Shown here piece after piece: positions 1 to 5,592 of a stretch of DNA of 8,036 nt. The notes beneath the pieces were generated by a model. That model did no database searches. It saw only the letters and a program-made list of their open reading frames with translations, and had not been told where the DNA came from. Made by a program: the position numbers and the translations under genes. The DNA lies in assembly GCA_964383845.1 (NCBI GenBank), contig CAYLIF010000041.1, positions 1-8,036 of the forward strand, in the 5' to 3' direction. Origin of the DNA: JAAZGD01 sp964383845. Its GTDB lineage: Bacteria; Bacillota; Clostridia; Peptostreptococcales; Anaerovoracaceae. Each line of letters begins with the position of its first letter. The first letter of the stretch is position 1.

Positions 1-75
1 TTTCCAACTAGCACCAACAACAGTGCCCACTTTTCCGGAGAAACCTCCGAGAATACCTTTTTTAATTGTACCCAT
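1..75 (-). CDS. N-terminal fragment of DUF6266-type protein, cut by window edge
   Basis: Only the first 25 codons lie in the window, read leftward from an ATG at 75-73 and open to base 1. The peptide begins MGTIKKGILGGFSGKVGTVV and continues GASWK. From memory, this start matches the conserved N-terminus of DUF6266 proteins, which are of unknown function and found mainly in Bacteroidota; I cannot run a search to confirm it. There is no Shine-Dalgarno sequence upstream of the ATG, only an A/T-rich stretch, which fits Bacteroidota translation starts better than the AGGAGG sites elsewhere in the window. The gene is divergent from the Hxs operon and probably unrelated to it. The fragment is too short for a functional statement. 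Confidence 0.6.
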   Translation of the reverse strand, partial: MGTIKKGILGGFSGKVGTVVGASWK

Positions 76-111
76 AATACATAATTTTTAAAATGTTAAA
101 TATTAAACTAC

Positions 112-148
112 TTGGACTTGGTACGGACTTTGTACGAACTTTGTCCAA
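112..148. repeat. 11-bp tandem direct repeat inside a short inverted repeat
   Basis: TACGGACTTTG at 122-132 is followed directly by TACGAACTTTG at 133-143, with one mismatch. A looser third copy (TTGGACTTGG) precedes them. The block is bounded by TTGGAC at 113-118 and GTCCAA at 143-148, so it can also fold back on itself. Similar runs of GGACTTTGT units occur, as I recall, in intergenic regions of Sphingobacteriaceae genomes such as Pedobacter. The function is unknown. Confidence 0.6.
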
Positions 149-318
149 TCAGAGAGTAATAAAAAGTCAAATAATCCAGGTAAGGAAAAATCGGAGGATG
201 ATGCTTTATTCTACCTTAATTAGCGTCGTTTTACACTTCGTAAAAACTCTAAAGGAAAGAGGTAGGATATTTGAATTCTTAGCGTACAGCACTATGTTGT
301 CATTGTAATCAGCAAGAT

Positions 319-370
319 TTTTCGGTGAAATACTATTTAAACGAAGTGCAAATGGAGATTTCATCGAAAA
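319..370. repeat. 13-bp inverted repeat upstream of the Hxs operon
   Basis: The arms 319-331 and 358-370 pair over 13 positions (TTTTCG, one G-U pair, TGAAAT against ATTTCA, T, CGAAAA), with a 26-base loop. No T-run follows on the + strand, so it is not a normal intrinsic terminator for that direction. It could be an RNA leader structure or a regulator site for the operon starting at 451. Confidence 0.45.
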
Positions 371-413
371 CTCGAAGAGCTCGATCTTGATAGATTTAAA
401 AAAGACAACTTAC

Positions 414-448
414 ATTTGCTAAGTATTCATTTATCCGGGATAGCAAAT
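414..448 (+). promoter_or_regulatory. 8-bp stem enclosing the weak ribosome binding site of the first Hxs operon gene
   Basis: ATTTGCTA at 414-421 pairs perfectly with TAGCAAAT at 441-448, with a 19-base loop. The only Shine-Dalgarno-like sequence for the ATG at 451 is GGGA at 437-440, which lies at the loop-stem boundary. The downstream arm ends two bases before the start codon. In RNA this hairpin could limit initiation; in DNA the same sequence could be a dyad operator. Either role is inference. Confidence 0.35.
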
Positions 449-450
449 CA

Positions 451-1179
451 ATGTATATTTTTATATATACCTTCTTGTTTGCATATATCTATGTAATTTT
501 AGTCACTTTACTGCAGCTAGGGGGCAAGAGAAAATTCAAAGCAATTACTTTCAGCAAAAAGAGCTTAAGCAAAGATAGAATCTTGATTTTTATCAGTGTA
601 TACTTCATGATATCAATAGTCTACGGCCTGCTTACTTTATTTTTTGAAGAATACTTCATATTTAACAGATTGTGGATTTCGATATTTGTCATTCTGCTCA
701 TTAATAGCAAGATAGATTTCTACATTGAATATTTCAAAAGATATTATTTTGCTATTTTGGCTACGGTCTATATACTTGTCTTGGCCTTACAAGTCAACTT
801 TTTTGATAGCCCAGTATCCGTTAACTACCACCTAGGGCCAATAATAGTTTGGTGCGTTGTAATAACAATTCGTTTGATCTCTTCAGATTTTAACTACGAT
901 GGAATAAAAACCAAAGATGTTGTGGCTGGTATGGTTCTATCAAAGTCAACTGTAGCGAATTTCACTAGATCAAGGGTAAAAGGGCTCCCATTATATACTG
1001 ACGAGTCAACGAAGTTTCGTATTACAGAATCCCAGGCATCTGCCATAAGAAAATGGGAGAACTCTAAATATGGAAATGCCACCATCGTTGTTGTTCGGCA
1101 CATCCCTTTTGCCATTTTTATTACATTGGGCCTTATTCTATTTCTAGCATTGAATGTGGGGTTAATTATCAATGGATGA
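451..1179 (+). CDS. Polytopic membrane protein opening the Hxs operon, family not recognised
   Basis: This 242-residue integral membrane protein has five hydrophobic segments in the first 145 residues (about 1-23, 44-65, 72-87, 98-116 and 126-145). A hydrophilic domain of about 70 residues follows (146-214, rich in Lys, Arg, Ser and Thr), then a last segment at 216-239. The stretch before that last helix (RHIPFAIFITLG, 216-227) and AGMVLS (159-164) faintly recall the C-terminal part of archaeal-type A24 prepilin peptidases. However, I see no GxGD catalytic motif, so I do not assign peptidase activity. Its stop overlaps the start of hxsC by 8 bp, which implies translational coupling and a role in the same pathway, perhaps export, processing or anchoring of the modified peptide. 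The ATG at 451 has only a weak GGGA ribosome binding site. Proteobacterial Hxs operons instead carry a small HxsD protein, which is absent here. Confidence 0.8.
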   Translation: MYIFIYTFLFAYIYVILVTLLQLGGKRKFKAITFSKKSLSKDRILIFISVYFMISIVYGLLTLFFEEYFIFNRLWISIFVILLINSKIDFYIEYFKRYYFAILATVYILVLALQVNFFDSPVSVNYHLGPIIVWCVVITIRLISSDFNYDGIKTKDVVAGMVLSKSTVANFTRSRVKGLPLYTDESTKFRITESQASAIRKWENSKYGNATIVVVRHIPFAIFITLGLILFLALNVGLIING

Positions 1180-2047
1180 AACAATAAATGAACTTGAAAC
1201 TGGCAATACTCTCTTTGTAATAAATCAATGCAATTCAAACTGTATGATGTGTCCAGACACAGACCACAATAGAAGATTGCCGAATAACATTACGATAGAA
1301 GACATTAATAGGCGAATAGATTCAATGGATAGCAAGAGCTTGGATGTTGTAATAACTGGTGGCGAACCCACCCTATTGAAAACCCAGCTTTATAACGTCA
1401 TCTTTAACTGCTATAAGAAAATGCCAGATGTAAAGGTTACCTTATTAACCAATGGGCGGGCATTTGCAGACAAAGAATACAGCGAATTATTCAAACCATT
1501 TGTTGCAGATAAATTTATCATTGAAATTCCTATACACGGCTATGATCCAAAGACCCATGATAGAATAACTCAAAGCCCTGGCAGTTTTGAACAAACCATT
1601 GCTGGAACTAAAAACATTATGGCTTTAGGAATTCCTGTTTCTATCAGGATAGTTGTATCTAAACTAAACTGCAATTATCTAATTGAAATCTGCGAATTTC
1701 TAGTAAAAGAGTTCCCACAACTTGTTTCAATAAATATCATGGGGCTTGAAATGCTTGGTAGCGCCTATAAATACCGAAATAATGTTTGGGTTGACTTCCA
1801 TTACGTTAAAGAGCTTTTAGAAAGCTCAATAGAAATATGCTTTAAAGGTGGAATAACTCCTCAAATATACAATTTCCCTCTTTGTTTGTTCCAAGAAAAG
1901 TACTGGGTATTTTACAGAGAAAGTATAACTCCAAGCAAAATTTCATACAAAGCCCAGTGCGAAGGTTGTTCTATGAAAAACCAGTGTGGAGGATTCTTCT
2001 TTTCAACTATAAGGCATACAGTTTTTCAGGTTAAAGCTTTTGATTAG
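1172..2047 (+). CDS. hxsC: HxsC-like radical SAM maturase
   Basis: This is a 291-residue radical SAM enzyme. The CX3CX2C cluster that binds the 4Fe-4S/SAM centre is C20, C24 and C27, and the SAM-contacting GGEP motif is at 63-66 (ITGGEPTLL). A C-terminal cysteine group (C238, C263, C266, C272, ending CEGCSMKNQCGGFF) suggests an auxiliary Fe-S site and resembles the conserved C-terminus of the HxsC family. In the Hxs system HxsC and HxsB are predicted to modify a His-Xaa-Ser repeat peptide post-translationally; the reaction is not known to me. The ATG at 1172 lies in the last codons of the upstream gene, after a GTGGGG site. The protein has no signal peptide, so it should act in the cytosol. 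The family assignment rests on the motifs plus the adjacent second radical SAM gene and the HxS-repeat gene downstream; the bare fold alone would fit many peptide maturases. Confidence 0.87.
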   Translation: MDETINELETGNTLFVINQCNSNCMMCPDTDHNRRLPNNITIEDINRRIDSMDSKSLDVVITGGEPTLLKTQLYNVIFNCYKKMPDVKVTLLTNGRAFADKEYSELFKPFVADKFIIEIPIHGYDPKTHDRITQSPGSFEQTIAGTKNIMALGIPVSIRIVVSKLNCNYLIEICEFLVKEFPQLVSINIMGLEMLGSAYKYRNNVWVDFHYVKELLESSIEICFKGGITPQIYNFPLCLFQEKYWVFYRESITPSKISYKAQCEGCSMKNQCGGFFFSTIRHTVFQVKAFD

Positions 2048-2051
2048 GGAG
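2046..2051 (+). promoter_or_regulatory. Ribosome binding site that sets the hxsB start at 2058
   Basis: AGGGAG lies across the hxsC stop codon and is followed after 6 bases by TTG at 2058. The alternative in-frame TTG at 2040 has no comparable site. This favours the later start and couples hxsB translation to termination of hxsC. Confidence 0.6.
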
Positions 2052-2057
2052 AATACA

Positions 2058-3449
2058 TTGATAAATTACTTTAACTTTAAAAAGATACATGATAGCTACT
2101 TGATTACCAATGACTTGGGAAGGCATCATTTTTTGAGCAAGGGTGATCTTCATAAATTACTTTGTAATCAAATTGGCATAGATACACCCCTAGCTGTGGA
2201 ACTAAGAGAAAAATACTTTATGTTCCAAGACAAGACAAACACTTTCGTTGAAGATGCTGGAATGGCATTGCGCTACTACAAGAAGTATCTCTTCAAGTCT
2301 ACCTCTCTGCATATTTTTGTCGTAACAAAAAGGTGCAACCAAACTTGTATTTATTGCCAGGCTAGCACCTGTAACAGCTTAAATTCAGACATGACTAAGG
2401 AGGTTGCAAAAGCTGCAGTGGATATAGCTATTAGCTCTCCTACAAAGAATCTCACATTTGAGTTTCAAGGAGGGGAGCCCCTTCTAAATTTCGAGACCAT
2501 TAAGTTCGTGGTTGAATATACGGAAGAAATTAAGGAGGACAAAAACGTTGAATTCGTTATAGTGTCAAACCTAACAATTCTACGCTCAGAGCATTTACAG
2601 TTTATCAAGGAACATAAAATAAATATCAGCACTTCACTTGATGGCGGGATAGAACTGCATACTCTAAATAGGCCCATGGTTAATAGCAAAGATTTGGCTT
2701 TTGATAAAGTCATTGGTGCAGTGTCGCTCTTGCAGGATAATAATATATCAGTCTCCGCAATTCAGACTACCAGTAAAAACAGTTTAAGCAAACATAAAGA
2801 AATAGTTAATCAATATATTCAATGTGAATTCAAATCATTGTTTCTACGACCTTTAACGCCATTAGGATACGCCAAGGATAATTGGGCCACCATAGGTTAT
2901 TCAGCAGAGGAATTTATAGAATTTTATAGAAAAACCCTAAGCTATATTATAAAAAAGAACCTTCAAGGAGTAAGGATAAGCGAAGGCCATGCCAGGATAT
3001 TCCTATCCAAGATACTAGATTATAATTCCATGAACTTTATGGAACTGAGGTCTCCATGTGGCGGTGGAATTGGACAAATAGCCTATAATTATGACGGTAA
3101 TATCTATACTTGTGATGAGGCCAGAATGTTTGCCGAAATGGGTGACGATAGCTTTAAGATGGGAAACGTTTTTGATAACAATTACAATCAACTAATGTCT
3201 AGCAATGCCTGCAAGGCTGTTTGTATGGCTTCCACACTGGAAGCCCATAATCTATGCTCAGACTGTGTTTATAGTGCCTACTGCGGAACATGTCCAGTTG
3301 TAAGTTTAGCCTTAACAGGGAGCATTTATTCACAAATGTCATCAGACTATCGTTGCAAAATATATATGGGGATGTTAGATACAATTTTCGAATATTTAGA
3401 ATCCAATGATGATAGGATAATTGAAGTTTTTAAATCATGGGTTGAGTAA
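2058..3449 (+). CDS. hxsB: HxsB-like radical SAM/SPASM maturase
   Basis: This 463-residue radical SAM peptide maturase has CX3CX2C at C93, C97 and C100 (motif CNQTCIYC), a GGEP motif at 139-142 (FEFQGGEP), and a cysteine-rich C-terminus of SPASM type. The C-terminal cysteines include C334, C352, C400, C403, C409, C412 and C433, with CSDCVYSAYCGTC in the core. Such domains normally carry two auxiliary 4Fe-4S clusters. The roughly 85 residues before the radical SAM barrel (starting INYFNFKKIHDSYLITNDLG) are typical of HxsB and may be a peptide-recognition region. A start at 2040 would add six residues, but 2058 has the better ribosome binding site; both are TTG codons, which may keep expression low. 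The stop of hxsC is 10 bases upstream. The inferred substrate is the HxS-repeat precursor encoded at 3759-4211. The reaction (crosslink, epimerisation or other) cannot be read from the sequence. Confidence 0.88.
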   Translation: MINYFNFKKIHDSYLITNDLGRHHFLSKGDLHKLLCNQIGIDTPLAVELREKYFMFQDKTNTFVEDAGMALRYYKKYLFKSTSLHIFVVTKRCNQTCIYCQASTCNSLNSDMTKEVAKAAVDIAISSPTKNLTFEFQGGEPLLNFETIKFVVEYTEEIKEDKNVEFVIVSNLTILRSEHLQFIKEHKINISTSLDGGIELHTLNRPMVNSKDLAFDKVIGAVSLLQDNNISVSAIQTTSKNSLSKHKEIVNQYIQCEFKSLFLRPLTPLGYAKDNWATIGYSAEEFIEFYRKTLSYIIKKNLQGVRISEGHARIFLSKILDYNSMNFMELRSPCGGGIGQIAYNYDGNIYTCDEARMFAEMGDDSFKMGNVFDNNYNQLMSSNACKAVCMASTLEAHNLCSDCVYSAYCGTCPVVSLALTGSIYSQMSSDYRCKIYMGMLDTIFEYLESNDDRIIEVFKSWVE

Positions 3450-3476
3450 ATAAAATTAAGAAAAGTTGGTGTGGTA

Positions 3477-3743
3477 ATGTCTAGGAGAGAAAAGGTTTTC
3501 TCAGTAATAATTACAATAGCATTTCTTATAGCTTTTGTTTTTGCTGTTATCTATGAGGTGAATTCTTCTGATTTCGTAAAAGTTAAAATTAATGGCAAAG
3601 AGATACATTTCAGCCTTGATGAAAAGCCTCTTATAGAAACATCCACCACCTATCTATCCTTAGAGAAAACAGCTAAATCCATAGGAACTGTGGTGATGAT
3701 AAATGATGACGGTAGTTTAGCTTTGGTGAAGCAATTAATGTAG
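3477..3743 (+). CDS. Small membrane-anchored protein with one stalk-like (copper amine oxidase N-type) domain
   Basis: This 88-residue protein has a short basic N-terminus (MSRREK), one membrane segment at about 7-25, and an extracytoplasmic remainder. That remainder, from VKVKINGKEIHFSLDEKPLI through TTYLSLEKTAKSIGTVVMIND to LALVKQ, follows the pattern of a single copper amine oxidase N-terminal (stalk) domain: INGK, then a proline/loop, a (L)PL-like strand and an A..LG helix end. In Firmicutes such domains are usually non-catalytic surface modules. The lack of a cleavable site after the helix suggests it stays anchored. It sits between hxsB (27 bases upstream) and the precursor gene (15 bases downstream), so a role in holding or receiving the exported peptide is plausible. 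A GTG at 3471 would add two residues; ATG 3477 is preferred. The domain call is by eye and the function is inferred. Confidence 0.75.
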   Translation: MSRREKVFSVIITIAFLIAFVFAVIYEVNSSDFVKVKINGKEIHFSLDEKPLIETSTTYLSLEKTAKSIGTVVMINDDGSLALVKQLM

Positions 3744-3758
3744 AACGGAGTAATTAAT

Positions 3759-4211
3759 ATGGACATTAAAAATATTTTCCCTGAGATTAAGAAAGAAGTA
3801 AAGGATTTTCTATCGGAAGAGGAAGGGAATATTTCAAGAAGCAAGATTCTTACCATTGGTTCCTTAATTGTAATGATGAGTGTTTTATTGATGGATGAGG
3901 TTTTCGCAGCCCACAGCTCTCATAGCTCTCACAGCTCCCATGGGTCCCATAGTTCTCACTCATCTCACAGCTCTCATTATTCTAGCGGGCATGGCTCTCA
4001 TGTATCTCATGTTTCACACGCTTCTCATGAATCTCATGTTTCCCATGCATCTAGCTCTTCAAATTCATACGACTATGACTATAGCAACAAATATGTTCCC
4101 ACGCCCAGCAACGAAGAGGTGGAAATAATTGTCCCGGAGATAGACTATCATGAAGAATATGACTTACCTACACCCCTGACACCTCCAGCCACTCCAAAAA
4201 TTAAGGATTAA
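3759..4211 (+). CDS. His-Xaa-Ser repeat precursor protein, HxsA-like
   Basis: This 150-residue precursor is the likely substrate of the two radical SAM enzymes. Residues 1-29 are a charged leader (KKEVKDFLSEEEGNISRSK) of the kind maturases recognise, followed by a hydrophobic segment at 30-45. An A-rich site EVFAA (47-51) then looks like a signal peptidase I cleavage point. Directly after it come 15 His-Xaa-Ser triplets: eight at 52-75, an SG break at 76-77, and seven at 78-98. Xaa is mainly Ser, then Val, Ala or Gly, with one Tyr and one Glu. The C-terminal part (99-150) is a Ser tract, YDYDYS, and an acidic Tyr/Pro/Thr-rich tail. A GGAG ribosome binding site precedes the ATG by 9 bases. The repeat would be exposed outside the membrane after export, with modification presumably earlier in the cytosol. 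Dense histidines also suggest metal binding. The protein is shorter and differently built from proteobacterial HxsA, so I give no formal symbol. Confidence 0.88.
   Translation: MDIKNIFPEIKKEVKDFLSEEEGNISRSKILTIGSLIVMMSVLLMDEVFAAHSSHSSHSSHGSHSSHSSHSSHYSSGHGSHVSHVSHASHESHVSHASSSSNSYDYDYSNKYVPTPSNEEVEIIVPEIDYHEEYDLPTPLTPPATPKIKD
3912..4052 (+). repeat. 9-bp coding repeat for 15 His-Xaa-Ser triplets
   Basis: The DNA consists of near-repeats of CAC/CAT-NNN-TCT/TCA/TCC/AGC units. The codons vary at third positions and serine uses both TCN and AGC/AGT, so selection appears to act on the peptide and not on the DNA. A 6-base unit (SG codons, 4137-style composition break) at 3984-3989 splits the array into eight and seven triplets. 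The same periodicity creates a spurious open frame in the next register (3895-4128). Confidence 0.85.
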
Positions 4212-4235
4212 TAGAATTATAAAGGCGGTAATAAA

Positions 4236-5267
4236 ATGAAAAGACTAAGGATATTTATCATATTGGTGTTGGTTTTCTGCATCTCTTCATCTCCTATTTA
4301 TGCTGCTGCTAATGCGAACATTCAAATTAGAATCGCAGACCAGCCGGTATATTTTGATTCTGAAGTTGGAAGGCCATTTATAGATAGTAATTCAAGAACC
4401 CAAGTTCCCTTTAGAGTGGCTCTAGAATCATTTGGGGCTCAAGTCTTATGGGATAGTGAAAATCGTACTGCAGTGGCTATAAAGGGAGATACCATTGTGA
4501 AAATTCCTATTGGTAAATCCTACATTATCAAAAATGATGCTTTCATTATAACCGACACAAACTCAATAATTAAAGATGGCAAGACATATCTACCTATTAG
4601 ACCAGTCTTTGAAGCTTTAGGAGCCGAGGTCAATTGGGACCATAAAACTTCTACCGTTCAAGTTAAAAGAAACGAAACTAAGGATATAACTGTCAATTAT
4701 AGTTATGGAGTAAAGTCTACTGACGAATACCAATACACAGGCTACTTAAATAACAACATCCCTGACATTAAGGGGACTTTTATTTATAGAAATGGTGACA
4801 CCTATGAAGGCGGCATCTCACAGGGTTTATATTCTGGCTATGGCAAATTAGAGTTCTGGGATGGATCAAGTTACTTTGGTAATTTTGCTGATGGTCTTAA
4901 GGATGGATCAGGCCTATACATATCTGACACCGCTGTGATTAATGGAGTGTGGGAGAAAGGGATACTTAGGGGGAAAGCCACAATATCCTATTACAACGGA
5001 TCAAAATATGAGGGCAATCTTGAAAACGGGCTTAGAAGCGGCCAAGGAATCTTGAATTTCTCCAATAGAGATTCTTATAATGGCAACTGGAAGAATGACA
5101 AGTACCATGGTCAAGGTACATACTTTTTCAATAACGGTTCTTATTATAGCGGGGCTTGGAAGAATGGCTACCTTCACGGAAATGTATTATATCAAACCTC
5201 ATCATATAAAAGGTACCAGTGCGAGTTTGATCAGGGAGAGGCCATTTCGGTACAGCAAATATACTAA
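4236..5267 (+). CDS. Secreted protein with stalk (copper amine oxidase N-type) domain and MORN repeats
   Basis: This 343-residue protein has a signal peptide (MKRLR, hydrophobic core to about 19, likely cleavage after IYA or IYAA near 23-25). A two-lobed copper amine oxidase N-terminal type domain spans about 28-145, with the repeated motif VPFRVALESFGAQVLWD (57-73) and LPIRPVFEALGAEVNWD (119-135). After a linker there are about six MORN repeats at 170-325, for example YRNGDTYEGG, YYNGSKYEGNLENG and FNNGSYYSGAWKNG. The catalytic parts of amine oxidases are absent, so enzymatic oxidase activity is not implied. MORN repeats form elongated beta-hairpin solenoids used for binding or scaffolding. 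A good ribosome binding site (AAGGCGG) precedes the ATG. It is the last gene of the Hxs operon, 24 bases after the precursor, and shares its stalk domain with the small protein at 3477-3743. A role in binding the mature HxS product at the cell surface is inferred. Confidence 0.87.
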   Translation: MKRLRIFIILVLVFCISSSPIYAAANANIQIRIADQPVYFDSEVGRPFIDSNSRTQVPFRVALESFGAQVLWDSENRTAVAIKGDTIVKIPIGKSYIIKNDAFIITDTNSIIKDGKTYLPIRPVFEALGAEVNWDHKTSTVQVKRNETKDITVNYSYGVKSTDEYQYTGYLNNNIPDIKGTFIYRNGDTYEGGISQGLYSGYGKLEFWDGSSYFGNFADGLKDGSGLYISDTAVINGVWEKGILRGKATISYYNGSKYEGNLENGLRSGQGILNFSNRDSYNGNWKNDKYHGQGTYFFNNGSYYSGAWKNGYLHGNVLYQTSSYKRYQCEFDQGEAISVQQIY

Positions 5268-5592
5268 AGAGAAGTTAAGCCTAGTGGCTAGATCACATAG
5301 ACCCATTAGAATATAGGTATCTAAATAAGTTGGCACTAGTAGCATACGGAATATTTAGAAGGTATGTTGTGTTCGAAGTAAATTTGTCCTAATATGGGTT
5401 GCCTTTCCACTCTACAAATACCAGTACTATCTGACCGATTCCGAAAAACACAAATCCTGGGTGGGGCGATTTTTCTTCTATTATGGATAGTTTGTATGAA
5501 CCATATTTCAAATAAAAAACCCACAAAGTAGCTGATAACCGTTATTTGCATGCTCAGTGGGTTTTTCTGCAGTGTCTTCTTGGCCTAGTTTT
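5268..5592. other. Convergent intergenic spacer with no gene
   Basis: This spacer of about 325 bases lies between the ends of the + strand Hxs operon and the - strand defence operon. The only clear element is the terminator at 5514-5566. A 71-codon open frame on the - strand (5551-5336) runs through the terminator, has no ribosome binding site and resembles no family I know. I see no repeats, RNA gene or mobile element remnant here. Confidence 0.6.
5514..5566. terminator. Bidirectional intrinsic terminator
   Basis: AAAAAACCCAC at 5514-5524 is complementary to GTGGGTTTTT at 5557-5566, with weak extra pairing inside (TAGC against GCTC). Read rightward the stem ends in five T for the Hxs operon; read leftward it ends in six T for the rloB-type operon, whose stop is 27 bases away. 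The inner loop is long (about 32 bases), so the stem strength is moderate. Confidence 0.7.

Larger units (their letters stand above)
76..450. other. Intergenic region with tandem repeat and two hairpins, no gene
   Basis: This divergent spacer separates the DUF6266-like fragment from the Hxs operon. It holds an 11-bp tandem repeat at 112-148 and inverted repeats at 319-370 and 414-448. A 71-codon open frame at 93-308 has no ribosome binding site and no protein-like composition, and I do not call it. The Hxs operon promoter should lie here. The best candidate I see is TTGATA at 387-392 with TTACAT at 410-415 after a 17-bp spacer, but the -10 box is poor (3 of 6), so I do not list it as a separate feature. 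If the left edge is foreign DNA, the join lies somewhere between about 200 and 450. Confidence 0.6.

Noticed and set aside
93..308. 71-codon + strand open frame in the left spacer
   Set aside because: It has no ribosome binding site, its frame runs through the tandem repeat, and its composition is not protein-like. The DFVRTL-type string is simply the translated repeat.
387..415. TTGATA-17-TTACAT as the promoter of the Hxs operon
   Set aside because: The -10 box matches the consensus at only 3 of 6 positions and the spacer region is A/T-rich enough to give such pairs by chance.
894..1238. 114-codon - strand open frame
   Set aside because: It lies opposite the membrane protein gene and the start of hxsC, both of which have family or topology support and coupled starts.
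2465..2713. - strand open frame inside hxsB
   Set aside because: Shadow of the radical SAM coding frame, with no independent start signal.
3912..4052. CRISPR or minisatellite interpretation of the 9-bp periodic DNA
   Set aside because: The units are too short, there are no spacers, and third-position variation preserves the encoded HxS triplets.
3895..4128. 77-codon + strand open frame overlapping the precursor
   Set aside because: It arises from the 9-bp periodicity of the HxS coding repeat read in another register. The HxS frame has the ribosome binding site, leader and export segment.
5080..5316. + strand open frame at the end of the MORN gene
   Set aside because: Alternative register of the MORN repeats. 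It runs past the true stop without domain likeness or a ribosome binding site.
5336..5551. 71-codon - strand open frame in the convergent spacer
   Set aside because: It starts inside the bidirectional terminator, has no Shine-Dalgarno site and resembles no family I know.
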